NCBI GenBank assembly: GCA_022606135.1 | Contig: JABYQN010000002.1 | Coordinates: 2,356,001 to 2,420,000 of the forward strand | Origin: Fomes fomentarius | Lineage: Eukaryota; Basidiomycota; Agaricomycetes; Polyporales; Polyporaceae | Length of the DNA stretch: 64,000 bases | Reading direction: 5' to 3' | Shown here: positions 45,696 through 58,708 of the stretch, in pieces | How the letters are laid out: every line of letters starts with the position of its first letter | How positions within the stretch are numbered: position 1 is the stretch's first letter | The notes under the pieces: generated by a model | Databases searched by the model: none | The model's input: the letters and a program-made list of their open reading frames with translations, nothing else | Told to the model about the DNA's origin: nothing | Position numbers and translations under genes: made by a program

Positions 45696-48600
45696 CGTGA
45701 AGGATCGTTTGCGGGATGAACCAGGAAGGGCCTTGGGTAATATTCGTTACTAGTGCTTGAAGACGGCGAGCCTAGACGCTGTGCCGGTTATGGAACTTGA
45801 TACAGTTGGTTAGATAAGTTTCGCAGATGTGAGGTCTTCAAGGAGAGTGACGAGAGGCCCCGGCTCAGCAAAGGGCGAGACGTGGTCGACGCTGGGTGGG
45901 ACGGGGGAACGACGATACACGTTCCTCGCTCTTCTGAGTCCCACCCGCAGCGTGACGCGTGACGACCCCTTGACATCATCAGTCCAAAACCGACTCAGGC
46001 ATTTTTGCAAAACCCAGCGCCCACCGCGTGACAGCGTGACACCAGACCACCCCACACACCCAAAAGCAGGTGTACCCGGCCGCCGTGTGGTCCATAGTGT
46101 TGGACTCGGTCTGCGACGTGGACTTGCTCTCGCACAGCGTGCTGCGTATGGCCTGCACCCCCAATGGCACCTATAAGACTCACCACTGTGGCCAGGCTTC
46201 TCCACTCAAGCATCAGCGAGGATCTCGGACTCTTTACATATCATGGTCGGAGTCGGCCGGCAAACCGCTTCATGCCTCGTTCATCTTGTACAGGTCCTCT
46301 CCCAGGCCTCCGGAATGGATGGACGATTAATATCAAGACAGTTTTCCTGTGGTGAGCTGTCAAGGATCACCTGAACGTGGTTCAGGTCCGCCGACATCCT
46401 CGCACGAAAGACTCGTGTGGTACGTCCTTCTGAACCTCTACCTACGCAGACTGTCTAATTGGGGGTTCGCTGTACAGGATTGCCCCGAACATATCTTGAA
46501 TGACAGGATGAATGCATTTGGGTCAATCTCGTCCCGGTACACGACGTCCCGGACCATCCACATAGACGCATAGGTGGCACCCTGCATGAGGCTGGCCTTC
46601 ATACTCTCCAGGTCATTCACAAGATCAGATTGACGCACTCGTAGTCTCGAATGCGGCGCCCTTCTGCGCAAAACACGCCCCCCTCATCTCCGGAGTTCAC
46701 CCTCCACTCGAACATTCCACGGAGCTGCACACGGCCCGACCCGTCTCGTCTAGTCTGGTCCGAAAATCAAGGTATGATGTACTCCAACGCCGATAGCGGC
46801 GGGATCGTCCTTTACATACTCCGAACGTCCAGACCTCAATCGACAACTTCAGTCCTGTGTCACTCCCAGACAGGCCGCAGATCGCATCTACTCATGTTGG
46901 ACCCTCCCCTTCGCGGTGGTATTTTCGACCCTCTTCTGCTTCCCTTACACCTTCTCCTATGTACACCTTCTGTCCCTTCATCTTCTATCTAGCATTCCCA
47001 CCGGATCGGACGTCACGAAGATCCTGCTGTTGCCTGCACGGGCCCACCATATTTCCTGGTCATCGATGGACATTGTTGTTCTCGAATTGTGCTCTACGCC
47101 GAGTACGACCCCACCACGAGGCTTTTGCAATGCTGGAGCGCTGGAGGCAGAGGTTTTGCACTGACCGTGCCTCTTCGTCAGCGGATGATCCAGGCCGAGA
47201 TGAACGGTTTAGAAGTGAAGTATGAACAGCATCTAGCAATCCGTGATCGTTCATTGAATAGCACCCCTCATAGATGAGCGTCCTCTGTCTGCGCAAATGA
47301 ACGACAATTGTCACATCTATCTTCCCTACGGGAGAATAAGAGAGAGCTCCATCGACACGGAAAGTTCTGCGAAGGCACACCAGACGTTTGATCGCCGAAT
47401 ATGTGGACGATGGCGACGATTGCATCGCTTCGGGAAGGCAATGCCGGCCATCCGGGCGTGCACTTCCCCAGACAGGTCTCGGCGGTCGATGCGGTGGGGA
47501 TGGGAAGTGGACAAACGCTATTCCTGTGCAGGTGACTTCTATCCCTTCCCTCCCAGCGTCAGTAGTCGTCCGTGGATGCTGTTGCTGGGAAGGGCGTCTC
47601 GGAGTCCGACCTGCGCAGGAACGCTCGCACTGCTGCCGTTCAGTTACTATCACCGCTATAAACCGCTATCGGTCGTTGAAGTCAGGTAAACTACTTTAGA
47701 TGCAGCTGCGTTACTTGTGTCTGACGCTCTATCACCAGACTCCGCTTCTTGGCCCTCGAATTACCACTTCGGGTTAACCTGCCTTCCAGTTGCCGCGTGT
47801 TTCAGTTCACCTCATGTCCGTCGGGGGCAGCAGATACGCTCTCGGAAATGTACGTGCTGGGGCCGAGTCATCACTCAACGAGCTACCACGAGGCTCAGGG
47901 TCGTAAATGGATGTCTCCGCCACAGAGTCATAAGCGTCAGTCCCTCCGCCAAATACAGGTTCGTCGGCCGTTTGTTCCGGTACACTGGCCTTCAGTCTAA
48001 CGTTCTCGGGAATCCCGTCGACTTCCTGTTAGTACGTGTATTTTCGACTCGCTGCCAACATACGGTTCCTTATCATGCGTAGTCACTCATCTAGGCCTTC
48101 TGTGGGGGTGGCGTTCCCATCGACTACAACTCGAGAGCTCTTCTTTCTCGGACGTATTAGGCTGTTCGCGCGCGCGCGCGTACACAACTTATCTCCTGCA
48201 GGAAGGTTCGGATCTCCCTAAGCTTTCTGCAACTTGACTTCTGTGTCCATTCCAGGATGCTGGCGCACTTGCGCTGTCTGGAAATGGATCCGAGAGCTGT
48301 GGGTAGTTCCTGAACCATCCACAAGGATCCTTCTTGGAAAGTCGTGATGACCGTTCCCCGCACTGCATGTCCAGTTGATTGGCTGTAACGAGGTCATTTG
48401 TCTCGGGTCGGTTCTGTTGTCCGTATTTTGTTTGCTATCTTGCGACCGCTTACTGACACGACACAATCTGTAGGTTTGGGTTATGGGCACAGTTTTATGA
48501 CACATAGTAGCCCGCTTCGCAGCGCACAACGTAATTCCTCGATCTATGGTATCCAGACTGACCTGGGGCATTCCGCTGTCCAGTGTTCGTTTCGCCCCGG

Positions 48601-50858
48601 CGCGTTGACTTCGGCTGAATTGTATTGTGTACGACCATATGGCATCACAATTCGCCAACGATTTAGAAATCTGGTCGCCAGGACAGCGGACACAAGCGGA
48701 CACGTTCTACGCCGCGGCACAAGAAAACACCCAGCCTCGCTGTTAACAGACGGCTCCGGGGGTACAACGGAGAGTTCGTCGAGACAACTGAGCGCCTTCG
48801 CGATGCCAAGCCACAGCACCTATCCCAGCATGTTGAAACTTCTGGCTCTCCAATAGGCATCGCGCCGCATCGAGCGGTATGAGCTGAGTTGCCGTTAGCC
48901 CAATACCACTCGATCCCACCGTCGATCCCACGCAATCCGGCAAAACCCAGTCATTTACCCGTATAGCAGCCAGGTGCGCACCGGCGGGAGACTCACGGGA
49001 GACTCGAGGCAGCCATATGCTGAGACGCTATGACGTTATTATCCGCATCCTCCGGCAACTCCTCTTCCTCATACAGCATCGCTCCGGACCCGCGGTGCCA
49101 GGCCTGTCAGACATAGTTCCCGCACACCCTCAAAGCACGTACTCGTATTCCTTCTACAGCGTATTTCGTACAGGTCAGGGCGACACATGCACGCCGCGGC
49201 GTGGCCGTTGATTCTTACGAGTTGACTCAGCGGCGGCTGCCTTGGACAATTTATGAACTGGCGACCGAGACACCCCGAGTAGGATATCTCGCGGACGTGA
49301 CCGTGGCGTGTAGCAAGCGGGCCACAGGTACATTATCGAGCGCACATACATCCCCAGAGTGGTTAGCCCGAGTGGTGGCTCGATCATAGTACAGGATACG
49401 TCCGGACACGTCCGAGTCCACATTTCGATCGCGAACGGAGGCATATGTACGTATTGAGTTGCACCGGAATCTTTCTACATTTGCAATAGCACGCAAGTCG
49501 GGCCCGTCTCTGCCAAACAAGAAATTAGACAGCAACGCTCATATGCCAAACAGACCAGCAGACTCAGCCCCAACTGGACATTATCCAATGACTGCACCGC
49601 GTGGTCGGATTTTCCTCGCGGCCTTGTCAAGCCAAATGGCAGACGATGACAGTGACCCGCACGCACAGAACTCGTTGAGGACACGAGCCTATAATAGATG
49701 AAGGATACAAGAAGACTGGATAGATCGCGCAACTCACAACCTAGTCGACCACTACTGCTATGCCTATCGGTACATACATCCTACTCGTCTTGCTCAGCGG
49801 GTCCGGGTCTCCCTCCTCTCTTGCGACACCGTGTCCAGACGTCACTTATACAGCGCGCAGACGATCGCATCGCGTATGAAAACACGCGGCCCACCCTCAT
49901 CGAGAGGGCGGGCAGCCTCCCATCCTACCTCTGCGGCATATGATCCCGATCCCGCCGTACAAGTCGGCCCCATTGAAGCATCGAGAGATGGAGCTGGAAG
50001 CAGGCCCAAGCCGCAGCCGTCGGCTAGATGGGTGAGTTGCTCCTCCCGAGGGTAAGGGAGCGTATTCGTGTCGCGTCGTTGCTGGTCGTATCCTTCATTA
50101 TTGGCCGCCGCGATTCCAGAGCCCGATAAACATGATATAGTACAGTGTTGGAACATAAGTTGGAAGATGTGGGTCGCGAGGCGGTAGGTTCGTGCGCGAG
50201 TGGGCGGGATGGAATAGACGAGATCGGCCGAGTAACGTAGCGTTCATACTTTCTAAGAGCCAACGTGTTCTTGCGCGCCAACTAGGTTGCGCGGGTCCGC
50301 TCGGCGTCAGTACTGGTCTGTGGCGTTGTGGCGCCGATAGATGACGTCGGGGCAGAAGCCCAAAGACAGAGAGACGAGACGGCGCGCGCAACTCAGGACG
50401 AGACGATCCGGGTTGATCTACAATGTGCGGGAGTACGGCTCACCAGCAACATCGGAAGAACCGGCAGGATCGTACATAAGCTGCAGTCGCTGTGCACCAG
50501 CCCGCGGCGTCGAGCGGCAGGGCTCTCGTGGAGGCCAGACCAAGAAAGAAGCGACGAGGACGTCAAGGTGAGCGCGCCGGGCGCTGCAGACGATCCTCAG
50601 CGCCTTCGGGTCCGGCTTCGCCTTCTCTGGATGCGCGACGCAACGAACCTCCCTCGATGACCAGTGTCGCTCTGTCCGGAGGCGGCATAAGTCTGCTTGC
50701 AGAAAGAGGGAGGCTATTGGGCAGAGATGGACGCAAAGAAGCCAAGCGGAGACTAAAAAGATGATAGGGAGATGGCGGATGATAAAGAGACGGTGGGAGA
50801 GAGGGCGAGCAATGTCCGAGATGAAGCAGAAAGGCAATAAAAACACATGTCGCGCGAT
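45696..50858. other. 5-kb interval with no supported gene
   Basis: Longest gene-free stretch of the window. Frames of 80-200 codons exist on both strands but none has a recognisable domain, and I could not join them into a convincing spliced gene. Protein-like fragments include minus-strand SVDHVSPFAEPGPLVTLLED (about 45,830-45,890), minus-strand STLCESKSTSQTESNTMDHT (about 46,080-46,140) and plus-strand HPGVHFPRQVSAVDAVGMGS (about 47,450-47,510). No reverse transcriptase, integrase, transposase, long terminal repeat or inverted repeat was noticed. A (CG)7 tract lies at 48,167-48,180. It could be a decayed gene cluster, an unknown transposon remnant, or regulatory DNA plus a noncoding RNA. 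Confidence 0.5.
48167..48180 (+). repeat. (CG)7 dinucleotide tract
   Basis: Alternating CG run of 14 bases in noncoding DNA. Such runs can adopt Z-DNA and are CpG methylation targets. No gene context. Confidence 0.85.
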
Positions 50859-52014
50859 TCAGAAACCGCTTTCCGAAGCAGATGGGCTTGAATCGGCGCC
50901 GGGCTGTTCCACCGTTGCAAGTTCGTGTTGAGGACCTTGTGTGGATTGCGACCCTTCTGGAGGAGGGGACAAAGGACGACTATCCATGTTGACCTGCGCC
51001 CCTGGAGAGGGAGTGCTGGACACCCCCAAGGAGATCTTCTCGTTCAGTGCTCGAAGTCTAGTGACCTCTCCTTCCAACTGGGCCAACCGCGCTTGCAACT
51101 GACGGTTCGTCTTCTCGAGACTGACGATATGGTTCGTTGCTGTTTCAAAGTGTTCCATGAACAGACACGAATAGTATCCCGGCACAAAGACGCACCTCGC
51201 TCCAACAGCGACACCTTGCTGCTCTTCTGGTTGGAGACAGGGAGAACATCTTTCAGCCTTGCATATCCATCTCTCAGCTCATCCCGACGTCGCTGTTCAG
51301 CCTCGATTCTCTGCCTTCGAGTCGCCTCTTTCCTAGTGTTTGCGAGACTCTCTGCCATGTTCACACCGCCCATGGGGTGACGATCGTCGTCGTCTGATAT
51401 TGAATGGCCTCGGCTTCGGCGCCCAGCGGACGAGCTGGTGGGTGATGGGGTCGGATTGTAGCGAAGAGGATGGCGGTGTACAAGGCTATTCGCCCTGGAG
51501 GATGAGGGAGAACCTGTCGCGCTACTGTTCCGTGAATGGTAGATGCCGTCGGCGGACGTGTCTGATCCGGAAACGGGGGGAGAGAGAGGGTCATACATAT
51601 TAGGGGACTGCGGAGGTGGGGACGCGGACAGAGGCATTCCTGCATGAGGCGGCGAGGCAGTGTAAACACCTGGTGCGGCAGGTGCGAAGTGTTGTCCTGG
51701 CTGGATCATATGCATTTGGCGTTGATACTGCATCGCTTGCTGTAGCTCACTTTCGGATAGTTGCCCTGTGAAAGGACAATTGAGAGGACGGGAAAGGTCA
51801 AGTCAGATCTCGGTTGCAAGAGGCGCAAGGCATGCTGCAAGAACCCACGAGGAGGGTGACCGGGGTGTTGTTGTATACCAACATCCTGATAGCCCATCGG
51901 CGAAGGGTGCACGAGGTAGTTTTCATTCTGCTGTGCCGGATACATGTCGTATGGGGGCACGAAGTTTTGGTATTCGTCGTGCATCGGATGGGGCTGCTGC
52001 TGCTGGGGATCCAT
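50859..52014 (-). CDS. bHLH transcription factor, paralogue 2
   Basis: Second bHLH factor, same strand as paralogue 1. The start at 52,014 gives MDPQQQQPHPMHDEYQNFVP. The first intron appears to run from about 51,857 (QQHPG) to 51,769, resuming QLSESELQQAMQYQRQ. A Ser/Pro-rich region (GMPLSASPPPQSP, SSSRANSLVHRHPLRYNPTP) leads to the bHLH at about 51,200-51,330: ATRRQRIEAEQRRRDELRDG, YARLKDVLPVSNQKSSKVSL. A phase-1 intron falls after LLER and the reading resumes ATNHIVSLEKTNRQLQARLA and a leucine-zipper-like coiled coil (LEGEVTRLRALNEKISLG). The tail is Ser/Pro/Gln-rich and ends SPSASESGF. The intron in helix 2 is at the same codon and phase as in paralogue 1. Both also carry an HRYNP/LRYNP motif before the bHLH. 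The function in this fungus is unknown. Confidence 0.9.
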
Positions 52015-52729
52015 GGCGGGGCGTCGCGGTCGTGGACAATCGTGTACGTGAACGGGAGGGTAGGGACGAGGAGAATGAGAGAAAGAAAGGACGAGGCTGG
52101 CGAGATATGGCGAGAGAAAGAATAAAAACAATGGAAAGGAAGAGGTAGAAACCAAACCCCAGTGGCGGTCTCCCAATTACGTCCAGAGAGGAGGACAGAG
52201 AGAAGAGAGCTTGAGAGAGCCCACTCGCACGCCTTCGAGCGCCCGTCCCTCTTTTGTCGCTTCTGCAAATTCGCGAGTTCGTGCACAAACAACGCCGCAC
52301 CCTATTGTCCTCGCGGCCAGCAACGCCCCAGCAGCCCTTGTTCTCCTCGTCGCGCTTCCCTGCCTCGTCGTCCGCGACGGTGTCCGCATCGCGACCGGCG
52401 CACAAAAGGACACATGCCCCCGTCGCCGCGCACCCTGTACCCAGCACGGCCCGGCTGCGCTTGCCGGAATATCGATGCGGTCATTGGCAGATCTGATTGC
52501 GATCCAAGTGATCGTCCACAACGTTGCATCCTCGCCTCATCCTCTTCCCACCTTCATACTCTCTCCATCTCGGCAATCGGCCACAGACGTCTCCCAATGA
52601 CACTTGATATCCCCAGCCATGCGCTCAGTACGCACTCGCAGCCAGCAACGTTCGCACAACCCGCTACTTCAGCTACTAACTTGGTCAGGGCGAACGCATG
52701 CTACAAACACATTTATTCGATGCACCACT
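52015..52729. promoter_or_regulatory. bHLH-2 upstream region
   Basis: About 715 bases between the bHLH-2 start and the ATG27-like stop, both on the minus strand. It contains the bHLH-2 promoter and probably a long 5' UTR (purine-rich on the plus strand from 52,020 to 52,145). Plus-strand frames here are low-complexity and unsupported. Confidence 0.4.
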
Positions 52730-53977
52730 TCATAGTCGTATAACTCCATCTGCATCCAGGCCTGACGGCCGACTGTCCTCCTGGCATGGAGGAGGCGCTT
52801 CTTCGTCCTCATCCGACTGCTCGTCCAAGAAGCCCGGCGGTCCTCCAAGCATGGTCTGCGACTCCTCAGGGGTGGCGCGTAGTCCGCTGTATCCCTGTCT
52901 GTCAGAGCTTCCCCATGACCCTCCGCTGCCCCAGTTCTGTGCCCCCCAGTTGCGCGACTGCCATGCGTCAGACGACCTGCCCTTGACACGTTCCAAACAT
53001 TCATGAACCAACTCCACTGTGTCGCTAAATGAGAAGAACGAGAATCGTGGGATTTGGTCCATGCCTCGCAGTTCCAGCACGTATCGGTTATAGAGAGTAC
53101 CACCGACGATGTACAGGGCAAAGACCACAGCGACGCTGCATTATCGATCTGTAGTGAGCACTCATTCGACGATGCAGACCGATTTGACGCACATGATGGC
53201 CATGACGGAAACAATCGTTCCGAAGACGCTTCCTTCAGAGGTAGGGCATGCCATCTGAACGATTGCATTGGTCAACGGTGACGTTCCACTAGCCACTCGG
53301 ACGTACCTCTGTTCGCCACTCGACGACGAAAGCACACGCCTTATCCTCTTCCGGAGGAAGAGTGGCGATCATCTTAGGTTCACCTTCCATACGAAATGAG
53401 CCGGCGTCCTCCGGAACAGCCTGGACTACCTACCAATACCGGCAGACCCATCACAGATGAAACGGATTGCTGTTGACGCAGTTAGGTCTCCGGCATTTGG
53501 GCAATGGGAACCGTCCGTCATGAATATGAGGGGTTGCCCCTCGCTGACCACCACCGTAGTATTTGCATCGCTGCCTCCACGTTGAGTATTACAGGCACTT
53601 GTGAATGAAGTTGGTGCTCACCCAATCGAGAAGTCTCCGTGAGTACGGCGCGTGAACCCCGCAACGTCCTCAGGTTTGTCCACCTTCGGTGCCCACACTT
53701 CATGTGACACGGCTTTGCATACGTTTAGAATGTACTTTTGTCCACCAGAGGAGGTAAATTCATAGTCCTTTCTGGCCACTATTGTCAGAGGATGAGTGCA
53801 ACTGGGTGAAGCAGCGGTGTTTCAAGATACCTGGATGTAAGTCGGTTCAAGTCGTAGTAATTACCGTCAGCATGGGTCGTGCATGGCTTCTCGTCCGCAA
53901 TGGCCTTCCCGAAGCTAGAGAGGAGAAGGACAGACACGCAAAGAAACGAAAAGTGGCGCGCCCTCTTCGCCAACATG
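52730..53977 (-). CDS. ATG27 / mannose-6-phosphate-receptor-type sorting protein
   Basis: Type I membrane protein with an MRH-like lumenal domain, of the Atg27/M6PR family that cycles between Golgi, endosomes and vacuole. In yeast, Atg27 helps Atg9 traffic. The start at 53,977 gives a signal peptide (AKRARHFSFLCVSVLLLSSF, GKAIA) before DEKPCTTHADGNYYDLNRLT. An intron then joins to RKDYEFTSSGGQKYILNVCK, AVSHEVWAPKVDKPEDVAGF and RTHGDFSIG. Later exons carry FMTDGSHCPNAGDLTA, STAIRFICDGSAGIG, MIATLPPEEDKACAFVVEWR and CPTSEGSVFGTIVSVMA. The TM segment is AVVFALYIVGGTLYNRYVLE, followed by LRGMDQIPRFSFFSFSDTVE. The cytosolic tail has a YSGL motif and an acidic cluster DEQSDEDEE. About 330 residues. 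ATG27 versus a general M6PR-like receptor cannot be settled by eye. Divergent from NDUFS2 with a 210-base gap. Confidence 0.85.
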
Positions 53978-54187
53978 CGGGGTGGTAGACAACGTCGGGT
54001 CACAGCACAGTGCTTGATCGAATCGGTCGAGCCTCGGGGCGCTAAGGTTCGGATGGAATGGCAGTCACGGGATCGTGAGCACGACCTGCCCTGCTTGGAG
54101 TTCCGACACCATCGAATGAGAACGGTCCGTTTAGTACCGACAACGTCCAACACCACAACGACGACCCTACTCTCAGCAGCGACGAGG
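53978..54187. promoter_or_regulatory. Bidirectional promoter, ATG27-like / complex I 49-kDa
   Basis: About 210 bases separate the two divergent ATGs, so the core promoters overlap or abut. No TATA box is evident. Confidence 0.45.
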
Positions 54188-56251
<2,064 letters not shown>

Positions 56252-56375
56252 CGTATGTTACTATAGTAATACACAATGCCGACCCTTCTATGTCCCTCAA
56301 CCTTGTGCACCTCGTGCTTCTGCACCAGATAAGTGACAGCGGTGTGAAAGACTCGATCGAAAGGATGAGACGAAG

Positions 56376-57543
56376 TTACAGAGTGACAAGGGGATGCTCG
56401 TCTTTTTGACTAACGACAACTTCTAGTTGCTTTAGCACCTCCGCCTCCGCTGGGTCTGTCGGCTGGCTAATCTCTTCCTGAATGAACTCCTCAATATCCT
56501 TGGCCAACCACGGAAGGTATCCTCGTTCGGTGTTTGTGTGGCCGCCTGTGGAAAACCAAGTGTGAGAGTGGCCCTAGGCGTCCGCGGAGAGAACAATACT
56601 TACAGAGGATGACATTGTGTCCGCTCTGCACCGCGGCGAGGACTTCGTGATGTGACATCTCGCCCGTGAAATAGACGTCTGCGTCAACACCGAGGAGCAC
56701 CGAACCACCGGAGCCGGCGCATATAGCTATAGTACTGACGATAGTCCGCTCTCGCTCAGACTTCGCGTACGCGACCTGAACTGTATGATCACACCCGCAC
56801 ATGAGCGCGCCCCGAGTCATGAAGAGGGCAAGGTCTCTCACCCTGTTTGAGTTCGAGCTCGTCGCGGATCTTGAATGTGAGCAGCTGTAGGTCCACCGGT
56901 TGCTTGAGCGTCACGATGCGTCCGACGCCTCCCAAACCGTCTGGGAACTCCTGGCCGATGAAACGCGCGGTCCAGGCGATATCTCGTAATGGGCCGGCAA
57001 CTTTCGTGCAGAGCCAGTCATTGATTCCTTCCGTTACTGAGTCTAGAGCGGTGTGGGGAGTGTACACGGAGATGCCTGCGGCGGCGCAGCGAAGGAGGGA
57101 GGCCTGGAGCGGGTTACTGAGTGTGATGGACGTGAGCGGCTTGAAGATTGGCGGGTGGTATGAGACGATGAGTGATGTCGGGGTCGTCAAGGCTTCCTCT
57201 ACCACCCCCGGGGTGAGGCTGACAGTAGCATGCAGCAGTTTACCGTTAGATCAAGAGCCACGAAGAGAGCACATGGATACGCGATACGCACTCAATGGTA
57301 AGCAATATCCGGTTCGCGTTGGGGCGCACGTGAGGTGCTTCTGTGAGATGTGTCAGGCAACCTTCGGGGAGGGCATGTGTGCGGTGCGCAGACCTAGGAT
57401 GAGGCCAACCTGTACGGATGTTGTCGATGAGCGATGGTCGGATGGGTATGGAAGGGAGTGGTGCTGACATTGTCCCACTTCTCTGCGAACCGCAAGGGCG
57501 CAATGCGCTCCATAATTCTGCAGAAACTCTTCACCAGCGACAT
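56376..57543 (-). CDS. NIF3: NIF3-family protein (NGG1-interacting factor 3-like)
   Basis: Conserved dinuclear-metal-binding NIF3/YbgI-type protein. The biochemical role is still unclear, and it is often misnamed GTP cyclohydrolase type 2. The start at 57,543 gives MSLVKSFCRIMERIAPLRFA-EKWDNVGLILE, the family opening. Exons continue LTPGVVEEALTTPTSLIVSY-HPPIFKPL, LQASLLRCAAAGISVYTPHT-ALDS, GGVGRIVTLKQPVDL and VQVAYAKSERERTIVSTIAI, with CAGSGGSVLLGVDADVYFTG. Candidate metal ligands are the His of SYHPPIF, the His of YTPHTALD, and the His/Glu of GEMSHHEVL. The C-terminus reads GHTNTERGYLPWLAKDIEEF and ends HPLVTL, stop 56,376-56,378. Three to four introns, about 300 residues. Convergent with NDUFS2 and divergent from glutaredoxin. 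Confidence 0.92.
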
Positions 57544-57868
57544 GGTTTTCGGCGTGCTTTCGAGGTGGTGTTGCAGGTAGTGCAATGGCTATCCGCAAAC
57601 GATAGAGAGAGGAGGCTGAGTGCAAGTCGGAGTCAAACCTTGCGCGCGACGCGTGCAGGGCGTCGCGTGACGGCGCGCGATGACGCGATGCGAGCTCGCT
57701 CAGCAAAGTGCCAAAGTTTGGTGAACTCTCTAAGCCACTGCCCATTTTTATCAATGATCTCAAGTCTATATAGAAGCAGAGCGTGGGTTACGCCCCGCTA
57801 CCCAGTAAGCTTCTACCCCACCAACCACGGCGTCTTCATCCAACCCTTCTGCCCACCAGCTCAAGATC
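57544..57868. promoter_or_regulatory. Bidirectional promoter, NIF3 / glutaredoxin
   Basis: About 325 bases between divergent ATGs. The glutaredoxin side carries a TATATAG box at 57,767-57,773. A CG-rich stretch with repeated GCGCG words at 57,645-57,690 lies nearer NIF3. Confidence 0.5.
57767..57773 (+). promoter_or_regulatory. TATA box of glutaredoxin gene
   Basis: TATATAG about 97 bases before the glutaredoxin ATG, followed by a C/A-rich leader. Spacing fits a fungal TATA promoter. Confidence 0.6.
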
Positions 57869-58348
57869 ATGGCCGTCAAAGACCTCGTAGAGGTATGCCT
57901 TGCATAGGGGTGCTTAAACTACGTACCGACTGACTCGGACTCGCGTAGAACACCATTACGGACAACAAGATCACCATTTTCTCTAAGTCGTACTGCCCTT
58001 ACTGCAGGCGCGCCAAGGCTCTCCTTACCTCCAAGTTCCCCGACACCCAGACCAAGATCTTGGAGTGCGTATATGCGTCTGCACATTGCTCCTCATTACT
58101 GAGTTGTGCTTCATTGAACTAGACTTGACGAAATCGACGACGGTAGTGCTATTCAGGACTACCTTGCAGAGAAGACAGGTCAGCGTACCGTACCCAATAT
58201 CTTCATCAGTGAGTTCTTTGGGCCTTCGACTCGTGTTAATCGAGACCGAATCTTATGGTACCAACCAGACAAGAAGCACGTTGGAGGGTGTGACTCTGTA
58301 GTTGGGCTAGACTCTCAGGGCAAGCTCGCTGAGCTCGTCTCAGCGTAA
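57869..58348 (+). CDS. Dithiol glutaredoxin (CPYC type)
   Basis: 101-residue thioltransferase that reduces protein-glutathione mixed disulfides. Probably cytosolic, as no targeting peptide is visible. Active site SYCPYCRRAK with Cys at residues 24 and 27, cis-proline motif QRTVPNIFI at about 68-76, and the glutathione-binding GGCDS at 81-85. Four exons joined by eye: MAVKDLVE, NTITDNKITIFSKSYCPYCR through TKILE, LDEIDDGSAIQDYLAEKTGQ through NIFI, and NKKHVGGCDSVVGLDSQGKL-AELVSA, stop 58,346-58,348. The sequence is most like classical Grx1/Grx2 rather than monothiol CGFS proteins. The strong TATA box upstream suggests inducible expression. Confidence 0.94.
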
Positions 58349-58708
58349 GCATCTCCGGCTCGCACCATGTGCTTTGTTTCTAGCCTGTTTGACCTTTGGT
58401 ACCTGCGTAGAGGAATTGTGTCGCATCTGTGATGTCAAATGAGAGGCTTTGTACTATACAGTATAACACGAGACATCTATCAAGAACGATTGCAACAGTA
58501 TGCATCACAATCAAACTAGCATGGGCGCCCCGCTTGCGCATGACATCTTCGAAAGTGACCACCACTGCCTGTATTGTAACCCGCTCGCTCTCCTGGGGTT
58601 GTTCGTGAACTCGCGACTCCACTACTGCCCTTCCTTGATTGGAAATTGCTCTGTGTGTAAAGCATAAACCATTATCGACTTCTTGAGGTGCCACTGCTAC
58701 GTCTATCT
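58349..58708. other. Short intergenic; no RRM exon present
   Basis: 360 bases between glutaredoxin and the CstF64-like gene. It was checked in all frames for RNP1/RNP2 motifs that could belong to an RRM of the next gene; none was seen. Confidence 0.5.

Noticed and set aside
46080..46170. Possible mating-pheromone precursor (short peptide with a Cys near its end)
   Set aside because: No CaaX stop is in frame, and no STE3-type receptor or other pheromone gene is nearby.
47060..47653. Minus-strand frame of 197 codons
   Set aside because: Arg/Pro/Ser-rich with no known motif. The plus strand at the same place looks equally coding-like, so neither is supported.
45696..50858. Retrotransposon or DNA transposon filling the gene-poor interval
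   Set aside because: No RT, integrase, RNase H or transposase motif, and no terminal repeats were found by eye.
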